DNA from: JAJZGK01 sp035538795
Lineage (GTDB): Bacteria; Pseudomonadota; Alphaproteobacteria; Rhodospirillales; Magnetospirillaceae
NCBI GenBank assembly: GCA_035538795.1
Contig: DATLJS010000041.1
Location: forward strand, 111,483 to 175,482
Length of the DNA: 64,000 nucleotides
Reading direction: 5' to 3'
Shown: positions 49,038 through 58,004 of the stretch, piece after piece
How the letters are laid out: each line of letters starts with the position of its first letter
Position numbering within the stretch: the first letter of the stretch is position 1
The notes under the pieces: model-generated
The model's database searches: none
Told to the model about the DNA's origin: nothing
What the model saw: only the letters and a program-made list of their open reading frames with translations
Program-made: the position numbers and the translations under genes

Positions 49038-50309
49038 TTATCCCAGCCGGGCCTTGATGGAGTCGAAACCTTCCACCTTGGCCAGGGGGCCGATGGCGGC
49101 GAAGGTGGGCAGGCTTTGGGCCTTGAACAGGCGTTCGGCCACGCGGATCACCGCCTCGGCGTCGACCGCCTCGACCTTGGCCACCACTTCCTCGGCGGGA
49201 ATGGGGCGACCATAGGCCAGCATCTGGCGGGCGATCTGCTCGCAGCGCGAGCTGGTGCTTTCCAGGGACATCAGGATGCTGGCCTTCAACTGGGCGCGGG
49301 CACGCTGCAGTTCGCCGGCGTCGATGCCCTGGGTGACTTTCATCACCTCGTCGCAGACCACGGGGATGACTTCGGCCACCTCGTCCTCGCCGGTGCCGGC
49401 GTAGATGGCGAACAGGCCGCCGTCGTTGTAGGAGGTGGTGAAGGAATAGATGGAATAGACCAAGCCGCGCTTTTCCCGCACTTCCTGGAACAGTCGCGAC
49501 GACATGCCGCCGCCCAAAAGGGTAGACAGGACCGAAGCGCTGTAGAAATCGTCGTCGGCATAGGAAACACCGTCGAAGCCCAGGACCACATGGACCTGTT
49601 CCAGGTCGCGTTCCTCGCGGTAATCGCCGCCTTTGTAAACGGCTTTGTCCTCGGGGGCGGGGCGGTCGGCGGGCAGGGCGGTGAACTGGGTCTTGGCGGC
49701 CTCCACCAGTTCGTCGTGGTCCAGATTGCCTGCGGCGGCCAGGATCATGCGGCGCGGGCCGTAATTCTCGCTCAGGTATCCCGACAGGGTGTCCCGCGTC
49801 ATGCCGCGCACCAGATCGGCCGTACCCAGCACCGGACGGCCTACGGCCTGATCGGGGAAAGCCGTGGTTTGGAAATGGTCGAAGATGATGTCGTCGGGGG
49901 TGTCGATGGCCTGGCTGATCTCCTGGATCACCACGGCCTGTTCGCGGGCCAGTTCCTCCGCGTCCAGACTGGAGTGCTGCAGGATGTCGGCGATGATGTC
50001 CAGCGCCAGCCCCTTGTCTTCCTTCAGCACCTTGGCGTAATAGGCCGTGTGCTCGCGAGAGGTATAGGCGTTCAGATGACCGCCCACCGCTTCGATCTCT
50101 TCGGCGATGCCGCGGGCCGTGCGCCGGTGGGTGCCCTTGAAGGCCATGTGCTCCAGCATGTGCGAGATGCCGTTGATCTCGGGAGCCTCGTGCCGGGTGC
50201 CGGCATTGACCCATACGCCGACCGACGCGGTCTCGACGGTCTGCATGGTATCGGTGGCGACGATCAGCCCATTGTCGAGCGTCGTCAGGCGGACGTTTTC
50301 CAGGCTCAT
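49038..50309 (-). CDS. M16-family (processing-peptidase-like) zinc protease
   Basis: A 423-residue M16 peptidase of the mitochondrial processing peptidase type. The inverted zinc motif HXXEH is intact (HMLEH, H50, E53, H54), followed by the family region GGHLNAYTSREHTAYYAKVL. A second, inactive-looking domain with GGGMSSRLFQEVREKRGLVYSIYS follows. It overlaps the thrC stop by four bases. thrC followed by an M16 peptidase is a conserved alphaproteobacterial pair. The substrate is unknown. Confidence 0.94.
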   Translation of the reverse strand: MSLENVRLTTLDNGLIVATDTMQTVETASVGVWVNAGTRHEAPEINGISHMLEHMAFKGTHRRTARGIAEEIEAVGGHLNAYTSREHTAYYAKVLKEDKGLALDIIADILQHSSLDAEELAREQAVVIQEISQAIDTPDDIIFDHFQTTAFPDQAVGRPVLGTADLVRGMTRDTLSGYLSENYGPRRMILAAAGNLDHDELVEAAKTQFTALPADRPAPEDKAVYKGGDYREERDLEQVHVVLGFDGVSYADDDFYSASVLSTLLGGGMSSRLFQEVREKRGLVYSIYSFTTSYNDGGLFAIYAGTGEDEVAEVIPVVCDEVMKVTQGIDAGELQRARAQLKASILMSLESTSSRCEQIARQMLAYGRPIPAEEVVAKVEAVDAEAVIRVAERLFKAQSLPTFAAIGPLAKVEGFDSIKARLG

Positions 50310-51727
50310 GCCGACACCCGCGAGGCCTTGCGGACATAAGCCTTCACGGTTTCCAGATCGTTCGGCAGCACGTCGAAACGTTCCTTGCGCTCGAACAGGT
50401 CCGACAGGCGGGGCGGCAGATCTGGATGCACGCCAGTGGCGGCCTTGACGGCGGCCGGGAACTTGGCGGCGTGGGCGGTGGCCAGGGCGATCATCGGCGT
50501 GGTGTTGTCTTTGCGGCAGGTCCGGCCGGCGGCGACGCCGATGGCCGAATGGGGGTCCAGTAGTTCGCCGGTGCTTTCGTAAATCTCGCGGATGGTCTGC
50601 TTGGTGCCTTCGTCCGACAGGCGGTAGCCGGTGAACAGGCTGCCGATGTTGGCCATCATGGTTTCGCCGATCTCGAAGCGTCCGTCCTTGCGGAAGCGGT
50701 CCATGAAGTCGCGCACGCGGGCCGAGTCCTCGCCGAAGACGTCGAACAGGTAACGCTCGAAGTTGGACGACACTTGAATGTCCATGCTGGGCGACAGGGT
50801 GGGAACGACCCCTTCCATCGACATGGCGCCGCTTTCGAAGAAGCGGGTTAGGATGTCGTTGGCGTTGGAGCCGACCACGAACTGGCTGACGGGCAAGCCC
50901 ATGCGGCGAGCGGCAAAGCCGGCATAGACGTTGCCGAAATTGCCGGTGGGCACGGCGAACGAGACGGGGCGGTGCGGCGCTCCCAGGGCGGTGCCGGCGG
51001 CGAAGTAGTAGACGATCTGGGCCATGATACGGGCCCAGTTGATGGAATTGACCGCCGACAGGTGAATCTCGTCGCGGAAAGACTGATCGTTGAACATGGC
51101 TTTGACCATGTCCTGGCAATCGTCGAAGGTGCCTTCCAGCGCCACATTGTGAACGTTGACCGACGGCACGGTGGTCATCTGGCGGCGCTGCACGTCGGAG
51201 ACGCGGCCCTTGGGATGCAGGATGATGATGTCCACGGCTTCGCGGTCGCGGCAGGCCTCGATGGCGGCCGAGCCGGTATCGCCCGAAGTGGCGCCGACGA
51301 TGGTGACGCGCTGGCCTTTTTGGGTCAGGACATGATCGAACAGACGTCCCAGCAATTGCAGGGCGTAGTCCTTGAAAGCCAGGGTCGGACCGTGGAACAG
51401 CTCCATCACCCAGTCGTTGCGTCCCAACTGCTTGAGGGGCGCGACCGAGGCATGCTCGAAGCCTTTGTAGGCGTCGGCCACCAGGGCGGCGAAATCGTCT
51501 TCCTTGATGCTGCCCTTGACGAAAGGCGCCATCACCCGCACGGCCAGTTCGGTATAGGACAGCCCGGCCATGGCCTGCTGATCCGCCTTCGAGATGCTCG
51601 GCCAGTCCTGGGGCAGATAAAGCCCCCCGTCGCGGGCCAGACCGGCCAGCAGGACGTCGTCGAAGGAAAGGACCGGGGCCTGGCCCCTGGTGCTGTGATA
51701 AGCGGTGCTGTGGTTGCTCAAGGACAT
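50306..51727 (-). CDS. thrC: Threonine synthase
   Basis: A 473-residue threonine synthase, a pyridoxal phosphate enzyme converting O-phosphohomoserine to threonine. The PLP lysine is in GPTLAFKDYALQLLG, the phosphate loop in GATSGDTGSAAIEACR, and SFAVPTGNFGNVYAG follows. It is the long fold-type II form found in proteobacteria. An in-frame extension of 63 codons upstream lacks family features and is rejected. The 234 bases upstream, divergent to the peroxidase gene, hold the promoter. Confidence 0.96.
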   Translation of the reverse strand: MSLSNHSTAYHSTRGQAPVLSFDDVLLAGLARDGGLYLPQDWPSISKADQQAMAGLSYTELAVRVMAPFVKGSIKEDDFAALVADAYKGFEHASVAPLKQLGRNDWVMELFHGPTLAFKDYALQLLGRLFDHVLTQKGQRVTIVGATSGDTGSAAIEACRDREAVDIIILHPKGRVSDVQRRQMTTVPSVNVHNVALEGTFDDCQDMVKAMFNDQSFRDEIHLSAVNSINWARIMAQIVYYFAAGTALGAPHRPVSFAVPTGNFGNVYAGFAARRMGLPVSQFVVGSNANDILTRFFESGAMSMEGVVPTLSPSMDIQVSSNFERYLFDVFGEDSARVRDFMDRFRKDGRFEIGETMMANIGSLFTGYRLSDEGTKQTIREIYESTGELLDPHSAIGVAAGRTCRKDNTTPMIALATAHAAKFPAAVKAATGVHPDLPPRLSDLFERKERFDVLPNDLETVKAYVRKASRVSA

Positions 51728-51961
51728 ACTCCGACTGCCGGGCTCCGCCGCTCCCCGCCGCGGGCACCGGAACGGTCTTCCGGCAAGGGGCGAGAGAGGA
51801 CCGCACACATTAGCGACGGACGCCGCGCGGAACAAGGATAACAGTGCGTCCGCGGCCTTTTCGCCGGGCGGGAAAAGCGTCGGCGAATTGCTATTCTTTC
51901 GTATAAGTGATAGCATTCCTTTAGGGATAGGGACGGGGCGGCGTCACAGAGGAGGACGCGC

Positions 51962-52963
51962 TTGGCCTTGCAAATTCTCAAAGCCCGAAAGCGACTTTGG
52001 CCGATTGTTTCCGGCCTTGTCCTGGGGCTTTCCTTCGCGTCGAACATGCCGGCCTGGAGCGACGCCCGCATTCTGTCGGGCGAGCCGATTCAGCCGCTGT
52101 CCGTTCCCGAGGGGCTCGACCTGAGGAAAGTGGAGTTGGGCCGCCGTCTGTTCAGCGATCCGATTTTGTCGGCGGATGGCTCCGTCAGTTGCGCCAGCTG
52201 CCATGATCTGGCTCGGGGCGGCAGCGATCATCGCGCCCGTTCCATCGGCATCAAGGGTGCCGAAGGGACGATTCGCGCCCCCAGCGTGTACAACAGCGGT
52301 TTCAATTTCGTGCAATTCTGGGACGGTCGCGCCGTAAGCTTGGAAGTTCAGGCGGCTGGTCCCATCACCAATCCGCTGGAAATGGGATCGCAATGGCCCG
52401 ATCTTTTGAAAAAACTGACGGATAACCCGGTCTACGGCACGGCGTTTCGTCTGGTTTACGGCAAACCGCCCAGCCAGGCGGCGGTGACGGATGCATTGGC
52501 TACGTTCGAGCGTACTCTCGTGACGGTCAATTCTCGTTTCGACGCCTATCTAAAAGGAGATAGAAAAGCCATAAGCGATGAAGAACGTAAGGGGTATGAA
52601 CTCTTTGTTGCCTATGGTTGCGCTTCTTGTCATCAAGGCGCGAACGTCGGTGGTAACATGTTCGAGCGTTTCGGCTTCATGGGGAATTATTTCGCCGACC
52701 GGGGAACGCCGACCCAGGCGGATTTGGGACGCTTCAATGTTACCGGGCGCGAGGCCGACCGCTTTGTCTTCAAGGTGCCCAGTCTGAGGCTCTCCGCTCT
52801 TGGTGGGCCTTACTTCCACGACGGCAGTGTGGCCGATCTGTCGGCTGCGATCCAGATCATGGGGCGCTATCAGCTCGGGCGTGAAATACCCGAAAAGGAC
52901 GTGGATCGGATTATGCAGTTTCTGAATACTTTGGTGGGGAAATTGGCGCAGGACCGCACATGA
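51962..52963 (+). CDS. Di-haem cytochrome c peroxidase family protein
   Basis: A 333-residue periplasmic di-haem protein with a signal-like N-terminus (about 1-33). Haem sites are CASCH at C77/C80/H81 and at C220/C223/H224. The motifs LGRRLFSDPILSADGSVSC and GAEGTIRAPSVYNSGFNFVQFWDGR are those of the CcpA/MauG family, which reduces H2O2 or carries out related oxidations. The start is TTG at 51962, supported by a GAGGAGG site 6 bases upstream. Its last four bases overlap the sensor kinase gene (ATGA), so the two are translationally coupled. Confidence 0.9.
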   Translation: MALQILKARKRLWPIVSGLVLGLSFASNMPAWSDARILSGEPIQPLSVPEGLDLRKVELGRRLFSDPILSADGSVSCASCHDLARGGSDHRARSIGIKGAEGTIRAPSVYNSGFNFVQFWDGRAVSLEVQAAGPITNPLEMGSQWPDLLKKLTDNPVYGTAFRLVYGKPPSQAAVTDALATFERTLVTVNSRFDAYLKGDRKAISDEERKGYELFVAYGCASCHQGANVGGNMFERFGFMGNYFADRGTPTQADLGRFNVTGREADRFVFKVPSLRLSALGGPYFHDGSVADLSAAIQIMGRYQLGREIPEKDVDRIMQFLNTLVGKLAQDRT

Positions 52964-55248
52964 AAAGCCATCGTTTCGCTCTGACCACTTTGGTGGCGGT
53001 GACGCTGGGGACTGCCGCCATGGCGGCTCTGCTGAATTACGATGCCGCCATCGAGGCCGAGGACGATCGGCTGGAATTCGCCTTGACGGAGCTGGCCAGC
53101 GCCGAAGCGCGCCTGGACAGCGATGTTTTGCGCGTGGTGTCGCTGCAACTGCCTCACTACGATCAGGTGGTGCGCTCGGTCTGGGAACTGAAGCAACAGC
53201 GCGACAATGTGGCCGCCAGCCTGGAACAGCGGACTTTCGCTGGAAATGATCTGTTGCGCGGCAGCGCCGCCCGTTATCTGGAAACTCTGGATCATAAGAC
53301 CGAATTGCTGGAGCAGTTGAAAGGCGAAGCCGCCTTTTTGCGCAATCAGATTTCATACATCCCGTTCGCCGTCGAACCGATGTTGCCCAGTTTGGCCGAA
53401 CCGGTCCGCAGCAAGCTGGCGGCCGTGGTCCGGCAGATGCTGATCTACCACGCCCATGGCTCGGATGAAGAGGCGCTGCGTCTGAAAGACGATTTGGCGC
53501 AGGTGGGGGAACTGGACCGACATCCGGCGATCGGGCCGCTTTTGCAGCATATTCGGGTTTACGCCGAACATCGCCAGCGCATGAACGAAATGGTCGCCAA
53601 TTATGGCGGCTTGGATGAGCCGGGATGGCGCCAGCAGATGCGGGCGCATCTGATGACGCAGCTGTCCCGGGATCAGCGCCGTATGTGGATCATCGGTGGG
53701 GTTCTGGGACTGTTCGTCACCAGTCTGTTTCTGGCTCTGGTCTGGTCGATCAGTCTGCTCAACGGTGCCCGGCGTCAGGCCATTCAGACGTCGGAACGTT
53801 TCGCCAAAGCCATCGACAGCATGAGCGGCGCCTTCGCCCTTTATGACAAGGATCACCGGCTGGTGTTGAGCAACGCCCGTTATGCCCAATTCTATCTGCC
53901 GGCGGCGGATCTGGTTCGGCCGGGCATGCTTTACGCCGATCTGGTGCGGACATTGATCCGCGCCGATTTCATCGCCGACCTGGGGGACGAACGGGAGGAC
54001 GTGGAAGCGGCCCTGATCGCCCGCGCCGGAACGAACCGGAGCTGGAGTTTGCATGTTGCCGGCGACCGCAGTTACGACTGCAGCCATCGCAGCACTTCGG
54101 ATGGCGGTTTTATCTGCTACAGCACCGATCAGACCGAGAAACGGCTGGCCGAGGAAAAACTGCAGCGGCTTTATACCGCCGTCGAGCAAAGCCCCGCTTC
54201 CATCGTCATCACCGACATCAAAGGCGAAATTCAGTATGTGAACCCCTGGTTCTGCCACGTTACCGGCTTCTCGCGGGACGAGGTGGTCGGGCAAAACCCG
54301 CGCATCCTGAAGTCCGGGGCCGTATCTGACGCCGAATATGCCGACCTGTGGCGCACCATCAGCGGCGGTCAGGTCTGGACGGGCGAGCTGTGCAATAAAA
54401 AGAAAAGCGGCGAGCTTTATTGGGAAAGCGCCTCGATCTCGCCGGTGCGCGACGCCGAAGGCCGGATCACCAGCTATGTCGGGGTCAAGCGCGACATCAC
54501 GACGGAAAAGGAAACCTCGGCCCAGTTGGAGCGCACGGTCGCCGAACTGGGGCGCTCCAACGCCGAGTTGGAGCAGTTCGCCTATGTCGCCAGCCACGAT
54601 CTGCGCGAACCTTTGCGCATGGTCAGTTCCTATGTCGGGCTTCTGGCGCGGCGCTATGCCGACAAGCTGGACGGCGATGCGCTGGAGTTCATCGCCTTCG
54701 CCAAGGACGGCGCCCGCCGCATGGACCGCTTGATTCTGGATCTTTTGGAATATTCCCGCATCGGCCGCATGTCGCAACCGGCCGAGGCGGTGGATTTGGC
54801 GGTCAGTCTGGACGACACCCTGCGCAATTTGCAGGCGTTGATCGACGACAGCGGCGTCAAGGTGGTATGCGACACCGCCTTACCGGTGGTGACGGGGGAT
54901 GCTTCCGAACTGCTGCGTTTGATGCAAAACCTGTTGGGCAACGCGATAAAGTACAGGTCGCCGGAACGGCCTCCGGAAATTCACGTTTTCGCCCACGACA
55001 TAGACGGCGAATGGGTCGTCACGGTGGCCGACAACGGCATCGGTATCGCCGCTGAATATTACGAGCGGGTGTTCGGTATCTTTCAGCGCCTGCATGCCCA
55101 CGGCGAATATGAGGGCACCGGCATCGGGCTGGCGGTCTGCCGCAAGATCGTCCAGCACCATGGCGGCCGCATTTGGGTGGAATCCACGCCGGGCGAGGGC
55201 AGCCGTTTCTGCTTCAGCTTGCCGAAGGCCGGCCTGCTTGCGGCTTAA
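52960..55248 (+). CDS. Membrane sensor histidine kinase with helical periplasmic domain and PAS domains
   Basis: A 762-residue kinase. TM1 (about 8-26) leads to an all-helical periplasmic domain (about 30-240) resembling the DAHL type (DRLEFALTELASAEARLDSDVL), then TM2 (about 245-267). Two PAS regions follow: a weak one at about 280-390 and a clear one with PAC at about 400-515. Then a HisKA with the bacteriophytochrome-like form YVASHDLREPLRMVSSYVGLL, and an HATPase with NLLGNAIKYRS and GIGLAVCRKIV. There is no receiver domain and no response regulator adjacent. Overlap with the peroxidase gene suggests it senses the peroxidase or its product (inference). Confidence 0.9.
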   Translation: MKSHRFALTTLVAVTLGTAAMAALLNYDAAIEAEDDRLEFALTELASAEARLDSDVLRVVSLQLPHYDQVVRSVWELKQQRDNVAASLEQRTFAGNDLLRGSAARYLETLDHKTELLEQLKGEAAFLRNQISYIPFAVEPMLPSLAEPVRSKLAAVVRQMLIYHAHGSDEEALRLKDDLAQVGELDRHPAIGPLLQHIRVYAEHRQRMNEMVANYGGLDEPGWRQQMRAHLMTQLSRDQRRMWIIGGVLGLFVTSLFLALVWSISLLNGARRQAIQTSERFAKAIDSMSGAFALYDKDHRLVLSNARYAQFYLPAADLVRPGMLYADLVRTLIRADFIADLGDEREDVEAALIARAGTNRSWSLHVAGDRSYDCSHRSTSDGGFICYSTDQTEKRLAEEKLQRLYTAVEQSPASIVITDIKGEIQYVNPWFCHVTGFSRDEVVGQNPRILKSGAVSDAEYADLWRTISGGQVWTGELCNKKKSGELYWESASISPVRDAEGRITSYVGVKRDITTEKETSAQLERTVAELGRSNAELEQFAYVASHDLREPLRMVSSYVGLLARRYADKLDGDALEFIAFAKDGARRMDRLILDLLEYSRIGRMSQPAEAVDLAVSLDDTLRNLQALIDDSGVKVVCDTALPVVTGDASELLRLMQNLLGNAIKYRSPERPPEIHVFAHDIDGEWVVTVADNGIGIAAEYYERVFGIFQRLHAHGEYEGTGIGLAVCRKIVQHHGGRIWVESTPGEGSRFCFSLPKAGLLAA

Positions 55249-56282
55249 CCTCCCGTCACGTTCATATGCCGGGAGAGTTTGGGCTGGTTGCGGTCGATGA
55301 TGAAGTCGTGGCCTTTGGGCTTGCGGGCCACCGCAGCGACGATGGCGTCGAGCAAGGCTTTCGGCCCTTCGGACCGGCGCAGCACGCCCCGCAGGTCGGC
55401 GCTGTCTTCCTGCCCAAGGCACATGTAAAGCTTGCCGGTGCAGGTCACCCGCAGGCGGTTGCAGCTTTCGCAGAAGCCATGGGTCATCGGTGTGATGAAA
55501 CCCAGCTTGCGGCCGGTTTCGGCAACGGTCACATAGCGGGCGGGGCCGCCGGTGGCGTAGTCGGTGGGCTGCAACGTCCAGCGGCTTTCCAGCCGGCGGC
55601 GGACTTCGTCCAGCGGCAGGTATTGCAAGGTGCGATCGCCGTCGATGTCGCCCAGCGGCATGGTCTCGATCAAGCACAGATCGAACCCTTGCGCGCCGCA
55701 CCATGTCAGCATCTCGTCCATCTCGTGTTCGTTTTCGCCGCGCAAGGCCACCATGTTGACCTTCACCTTCAGTCCGGCCTGCTTGGCCGCCTCCAGCCCG
55801 GCCAGCACCTGATCCAGCCGCCCCAGCCGGGTCAGGCGACGGAAGGTGTCCGGGATGCGGCTGTCCAGCGAAACATTGATGCGACGCATGCCGGCGTCGG
55901 CCAGTCCTTGAGCGTATTTGGCCAACTGAGTGCCGTTGGTGGTCAGGGTCAGTTCGTCCAGTTCGCCTTTGGCGAGACGCAGCCCCAATGATCGCACCAG
56001 GCCCATGATGCCGCGGCGGACCAAAGGCTCGCCTCCGGTCAGGCGAATTTTCTTCACCCCCAGATCGATGAAACCCTGGGCCAAGCGGTCCAACTCCTCC
56101 AGACTGAGAAGGTCGGCCTTGGGCAGGAATTCGGGATCTTCCGCCATGCAGTAAAGGCAACGCAAATCGCAGCGGTCGGTGACCGACAGGCGAAGATAGC
56201 GGATGGTGCGGCCGAAGGGATCGATCATGTCGTCTGTTTGCGGTTCTGGTGTTTGTTGTTCTGGGCGTTCCTGCATGGTCAT
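55245..56282 (-). CDS. moaA: GTP 3',8-cyclase MoaA
   Basis: A 345-residue MoaA, first enzyme of molybdenum cofactor synthesis. It carries two 4Fe-4S clusters: the radical SAM set C38, C42, C45 (CDLRCLYC) and the C-terminal CX2CX13C (FCESCNRLRV ... MC) that binds GTP. The protein ends in Gly-Gly, needed for activity. The first ATG gives 345 residues; a second ATG two codons later is possible. It is divergent from mobA, 37 bases apart, and overlaps the kinase gene by four bases tail to tail. Confidence 0.97.
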   Translation of the reverse strand: MTMQERPEQQTPEPQTDDMIDPFGRTIRYLRLSVTDRCDLRCLYCMAEDPEFLPKADLLSLEELDRLAQGFIDLGVKKIRLTGGEPLVRRGIMGLVRSLGLRLAKGELDELTLTTNGTQLAKYAQGLADAGMRRINVSLDSRIPDTFRRLTRLGRLDQVLAGLEAAKQAGLKVKVNMVALRGENEHEMDEMLTWCGAQGFDLCLIETMPLGDIDGDRTLQYLPLDEVRRRLESRWTLQPTDYATGGPARYVTVAETGRKLGFITPMTHGFCESCNRLRVTCTGKLYMCLGQEDSADLRGVLRRSEGPKALLDAIVAAVARKPKGHDFIIDRNQPKLSRHMNVTGG

Positions 56283-56319
56283 ATGGGGTGGCTATGACGC
56301 AAGTAAAGGAAGGTTGGGC

Positions 56320-56964
56320 ATGATCATCGCCGGCATCATTCTGGCGGGCGGACAGGCGCGGCGGTTGGGCGGCGGCGACAAGCCTCTGCGCCTGCTGGCG
56401 GGGCGGCCCATTCTGGCGCGCCTGATCGCTTCTTTCGCACCCAAAGTTTCGGCCATGGCGATCAGCGCCAACGGTGACCCCGCCCGCTTTGCCGCTTTCG
56501 GCCTGCCGGTGCTGGCCGATCCGGTGCCGGGGCATCCGGGGCCGCTGGCCGGTCTGCTGGCCGGGCTGGAATGGGCAGGGACTTTGCCCGACGTCAAGGC
56601 GCTGCTGACCCTGCCGGGCGATACTCCCTTCCTGCCCGACGATCTGGCCGACCGGCTTGGTGAACGGGTCGAGGCGGGCGCCGGAGCGGCGGTCGCCTCT
56701 TCGGGCGGGCGCCGCCATCCGGTGGCGGGATTGTGGCCGCTATCGCTGGCGGCGAGTTTGCGGCGGTTTCTGGTGGACGAGGGCGAACGCAAGGTGGGAC
56801 TCTGGGCGGAACGGGCGGGAGCGGCGACGGTGGAATGGTCGTCGGGGCCGGTCGATCCCTTCTTCAATATCAACCATCCCGACGATCTGGCCCTGGCCGA
56901 GCGGCTGGCTACGGGTTGTGGTGCCGCGGCAGACGGGAATAAAGGTTGTTCGGGCCATGGCTGA
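56320..56964 (+). CDS. mobA: Molybdenum cofactor guanylyltransferase MobA
   Basis: A 214-residue MobA, which links GMP to molybdopterin to form the guanine dinucleotide cofactor used by DMSO-reductase-family enzymes such as nitrate reductase and formate dehydrogenase. The GTP-binding ILAGGQARRLGGGDKPL, the metal site LPGDTPFLPDDL and the C-terminal FFNINHPDDL are conserved. A GGAAGG site precedes the ATG. Eight bases overlap with the TPR gene. Confidence 0.95.
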   Translation: MIIAGIILAGGQARRLGGGDKPLRLLAGRPILARLIASFAPKVSAMAISANGDPARFAAFGLPVLADPVPGHPGPLAGLLAGLEWAGTLPDVKALLTLPGDTPFLPDDLADRLGERVEAGAGAAVASSGGRRHPVAGLWPLSLAASLRRFLVDEGERKVGLWAERAGAATVEWSSGPVDPFFNINHPDDLALAERLATGCGAAADGNKGCSGHG

Positions 56965-57478
56965 CGGCTCTATCCCCGATGACGTCTGGTTGAACCGCCG
57001 CTATTACGGCGGCGACTTGCCGGCCGAGGCCGAGCGGGCCCTGCACCAAGCCGGGTTGGCTTGGGCCGACGAGATTTCGGCCGAAGGCCATATCCGCGAG
57101 GCCTTGGCCTTGGCGCCCGATCATTTGGCACCGCGCCTGGGGGCCTATAAATTTTATTTTTACCGCCATCGTCTGGCGGATGCCTTGCCCCATGCCGAAG
57201 CTTGTCTGGCGCATGCCGCCCGGCGGCTGGGGGTGGGGGACGATTGGCGGGCGGTGACGGCGGAACAGGCGGATTTCGCCGAAATCGACGGCGACGCCCG
57301 TTTCTACCTGTTTTCTCTGATGGCCTGCGGCTATCTGGCGGTACGCTTGGGCCGCCGCGACGAGGGCGAGGTCATCTTATCGAAAGTGGCCGCCCTGGAT
57401 CCCAAGGACCGTCTTGGCGCGGCCAGCCTGCTGGCCCATCTCGCCAAGGGTGGAAACGACGACGAGGATGAGGAATGA
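56957..57478 (+). CDS. TPR-like protein of the molybdenum locus, unknown
   Basis: A 173-residue all-helical protein. Its N-terminus DDVWLNRRYYGGDLPAEAERALHQAG precedes helical pairs such as ALALAPDHLAPRLGAYKFYFYRHRL and LAVRLGRRDEGEVILSKVAALDP, which look like TPR repeats. The C-terminus is very acidic. It overlaps mobA by eight bases and the DUF2478 gene by four, so it is part of that operon. It may be a chaperone or scaffold for molybdoenzymes or nitrogenase (inference). Confidence 0.75.
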   Translation: MADGSIPDDVWLNRRYYGGDLPAEAERALHQAGLAWADEISAEGHIREALALAPDHLAPRLGAYKFYFYRHRLADALPHAEACLAHAARRLGVGDDWRAVTAEQADFAEIDGDARFYLFSLMACGYLAVRLGRRDEGEVILSKVAALDPKDRLGAASLLAHLAKGGNDDEDEE

Positions 57479-57984
57479 TCTATACCACCGCCGCCATTCT
57501 GGTCGCCGACGGCGACACCGCTCAGCCTTTGCTGGAGCGCTTCGCCAAAACGCTGCAGGATAAGGGACTGCGGGTGGGTGGGCTGGTGCAGCGGAGCCAC
57601 AAGGATGCCGAGGGTAATCTGACGGCCATGGAGCTTCTGGATATCGAGACAGGCGAATTCCTGCCCATCGAGCAGCAATTGGGCGACAGCGCCGCCTGTT
57701 CCATCGATCCTCAGGCCATGGCGGCGGCGACCCAGGTGATCCGCCGGGCGGTCGAGCAGCGCTTCGATCTGGTGGTGGTCAACAAGTTCGGCCATCTCGA
57801 GATGGACGGCGGCGGCTTGGCTGACGAAACCATGCTGGCCATGTCCGAGGAACGGCCCCTGCTGCTGACGGTGTCGGGAAAATATCTCGACCGTTGGCAG
57901 GATTTTTCGGGCGGCTTGTGCGAGATGCTGCCGCCCGACGAAGAGGCGGTGGCCCGTTGGTGGGACGGGTTGTCTCATTCCTGA
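57475..57984 (+). CDS. DUF2478 protein, NTPase-like
   Basis: A 169-residue protein of the DUF2478 family, found with molybdenum transport and nitrogenase genes. The family resembles P-loop NTPases of the MobB type (AAILVADGDTAQPLLERFAKTLQDKGLRVGGLVQ, VVVNKFGHLEMDGGG), but the first loop lacks the GXXXXGK[ST] signature and is GDTAQ here. It may bind rather than hydrolyse nucleotide. Its place in an operon with mobA supports a molybdenum-related role. Function unproven. Confidence 0.8.
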   Translation: MIYTTAAILVADGDTAQPLLERFAKTLQDKGLRVGGLVQRSHKDAEGNLTAMELLDIETGEFLPIEQQLGDSAACSIDPQAMAAATQVIRRAVEQRFDLVVVNKFGHLEMDGGGLADETMLAMSEERPLLLTVSGKYLDRWQDFSGGLCEMLPPDEEAVARWWDGLSHS

Positions 57985-58004
57985 GTCCCGTCCCCAGGAG
58001 GGTT

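Noticed and set aside
49038..51806. A 922-codon minus-strand frame that would extend the M16 peptidase upstream
   Set aside because: The part above 50309 is a frame-shifted shadow of thrC. The true start follows from the ATGA overlap and the family N-terminus.
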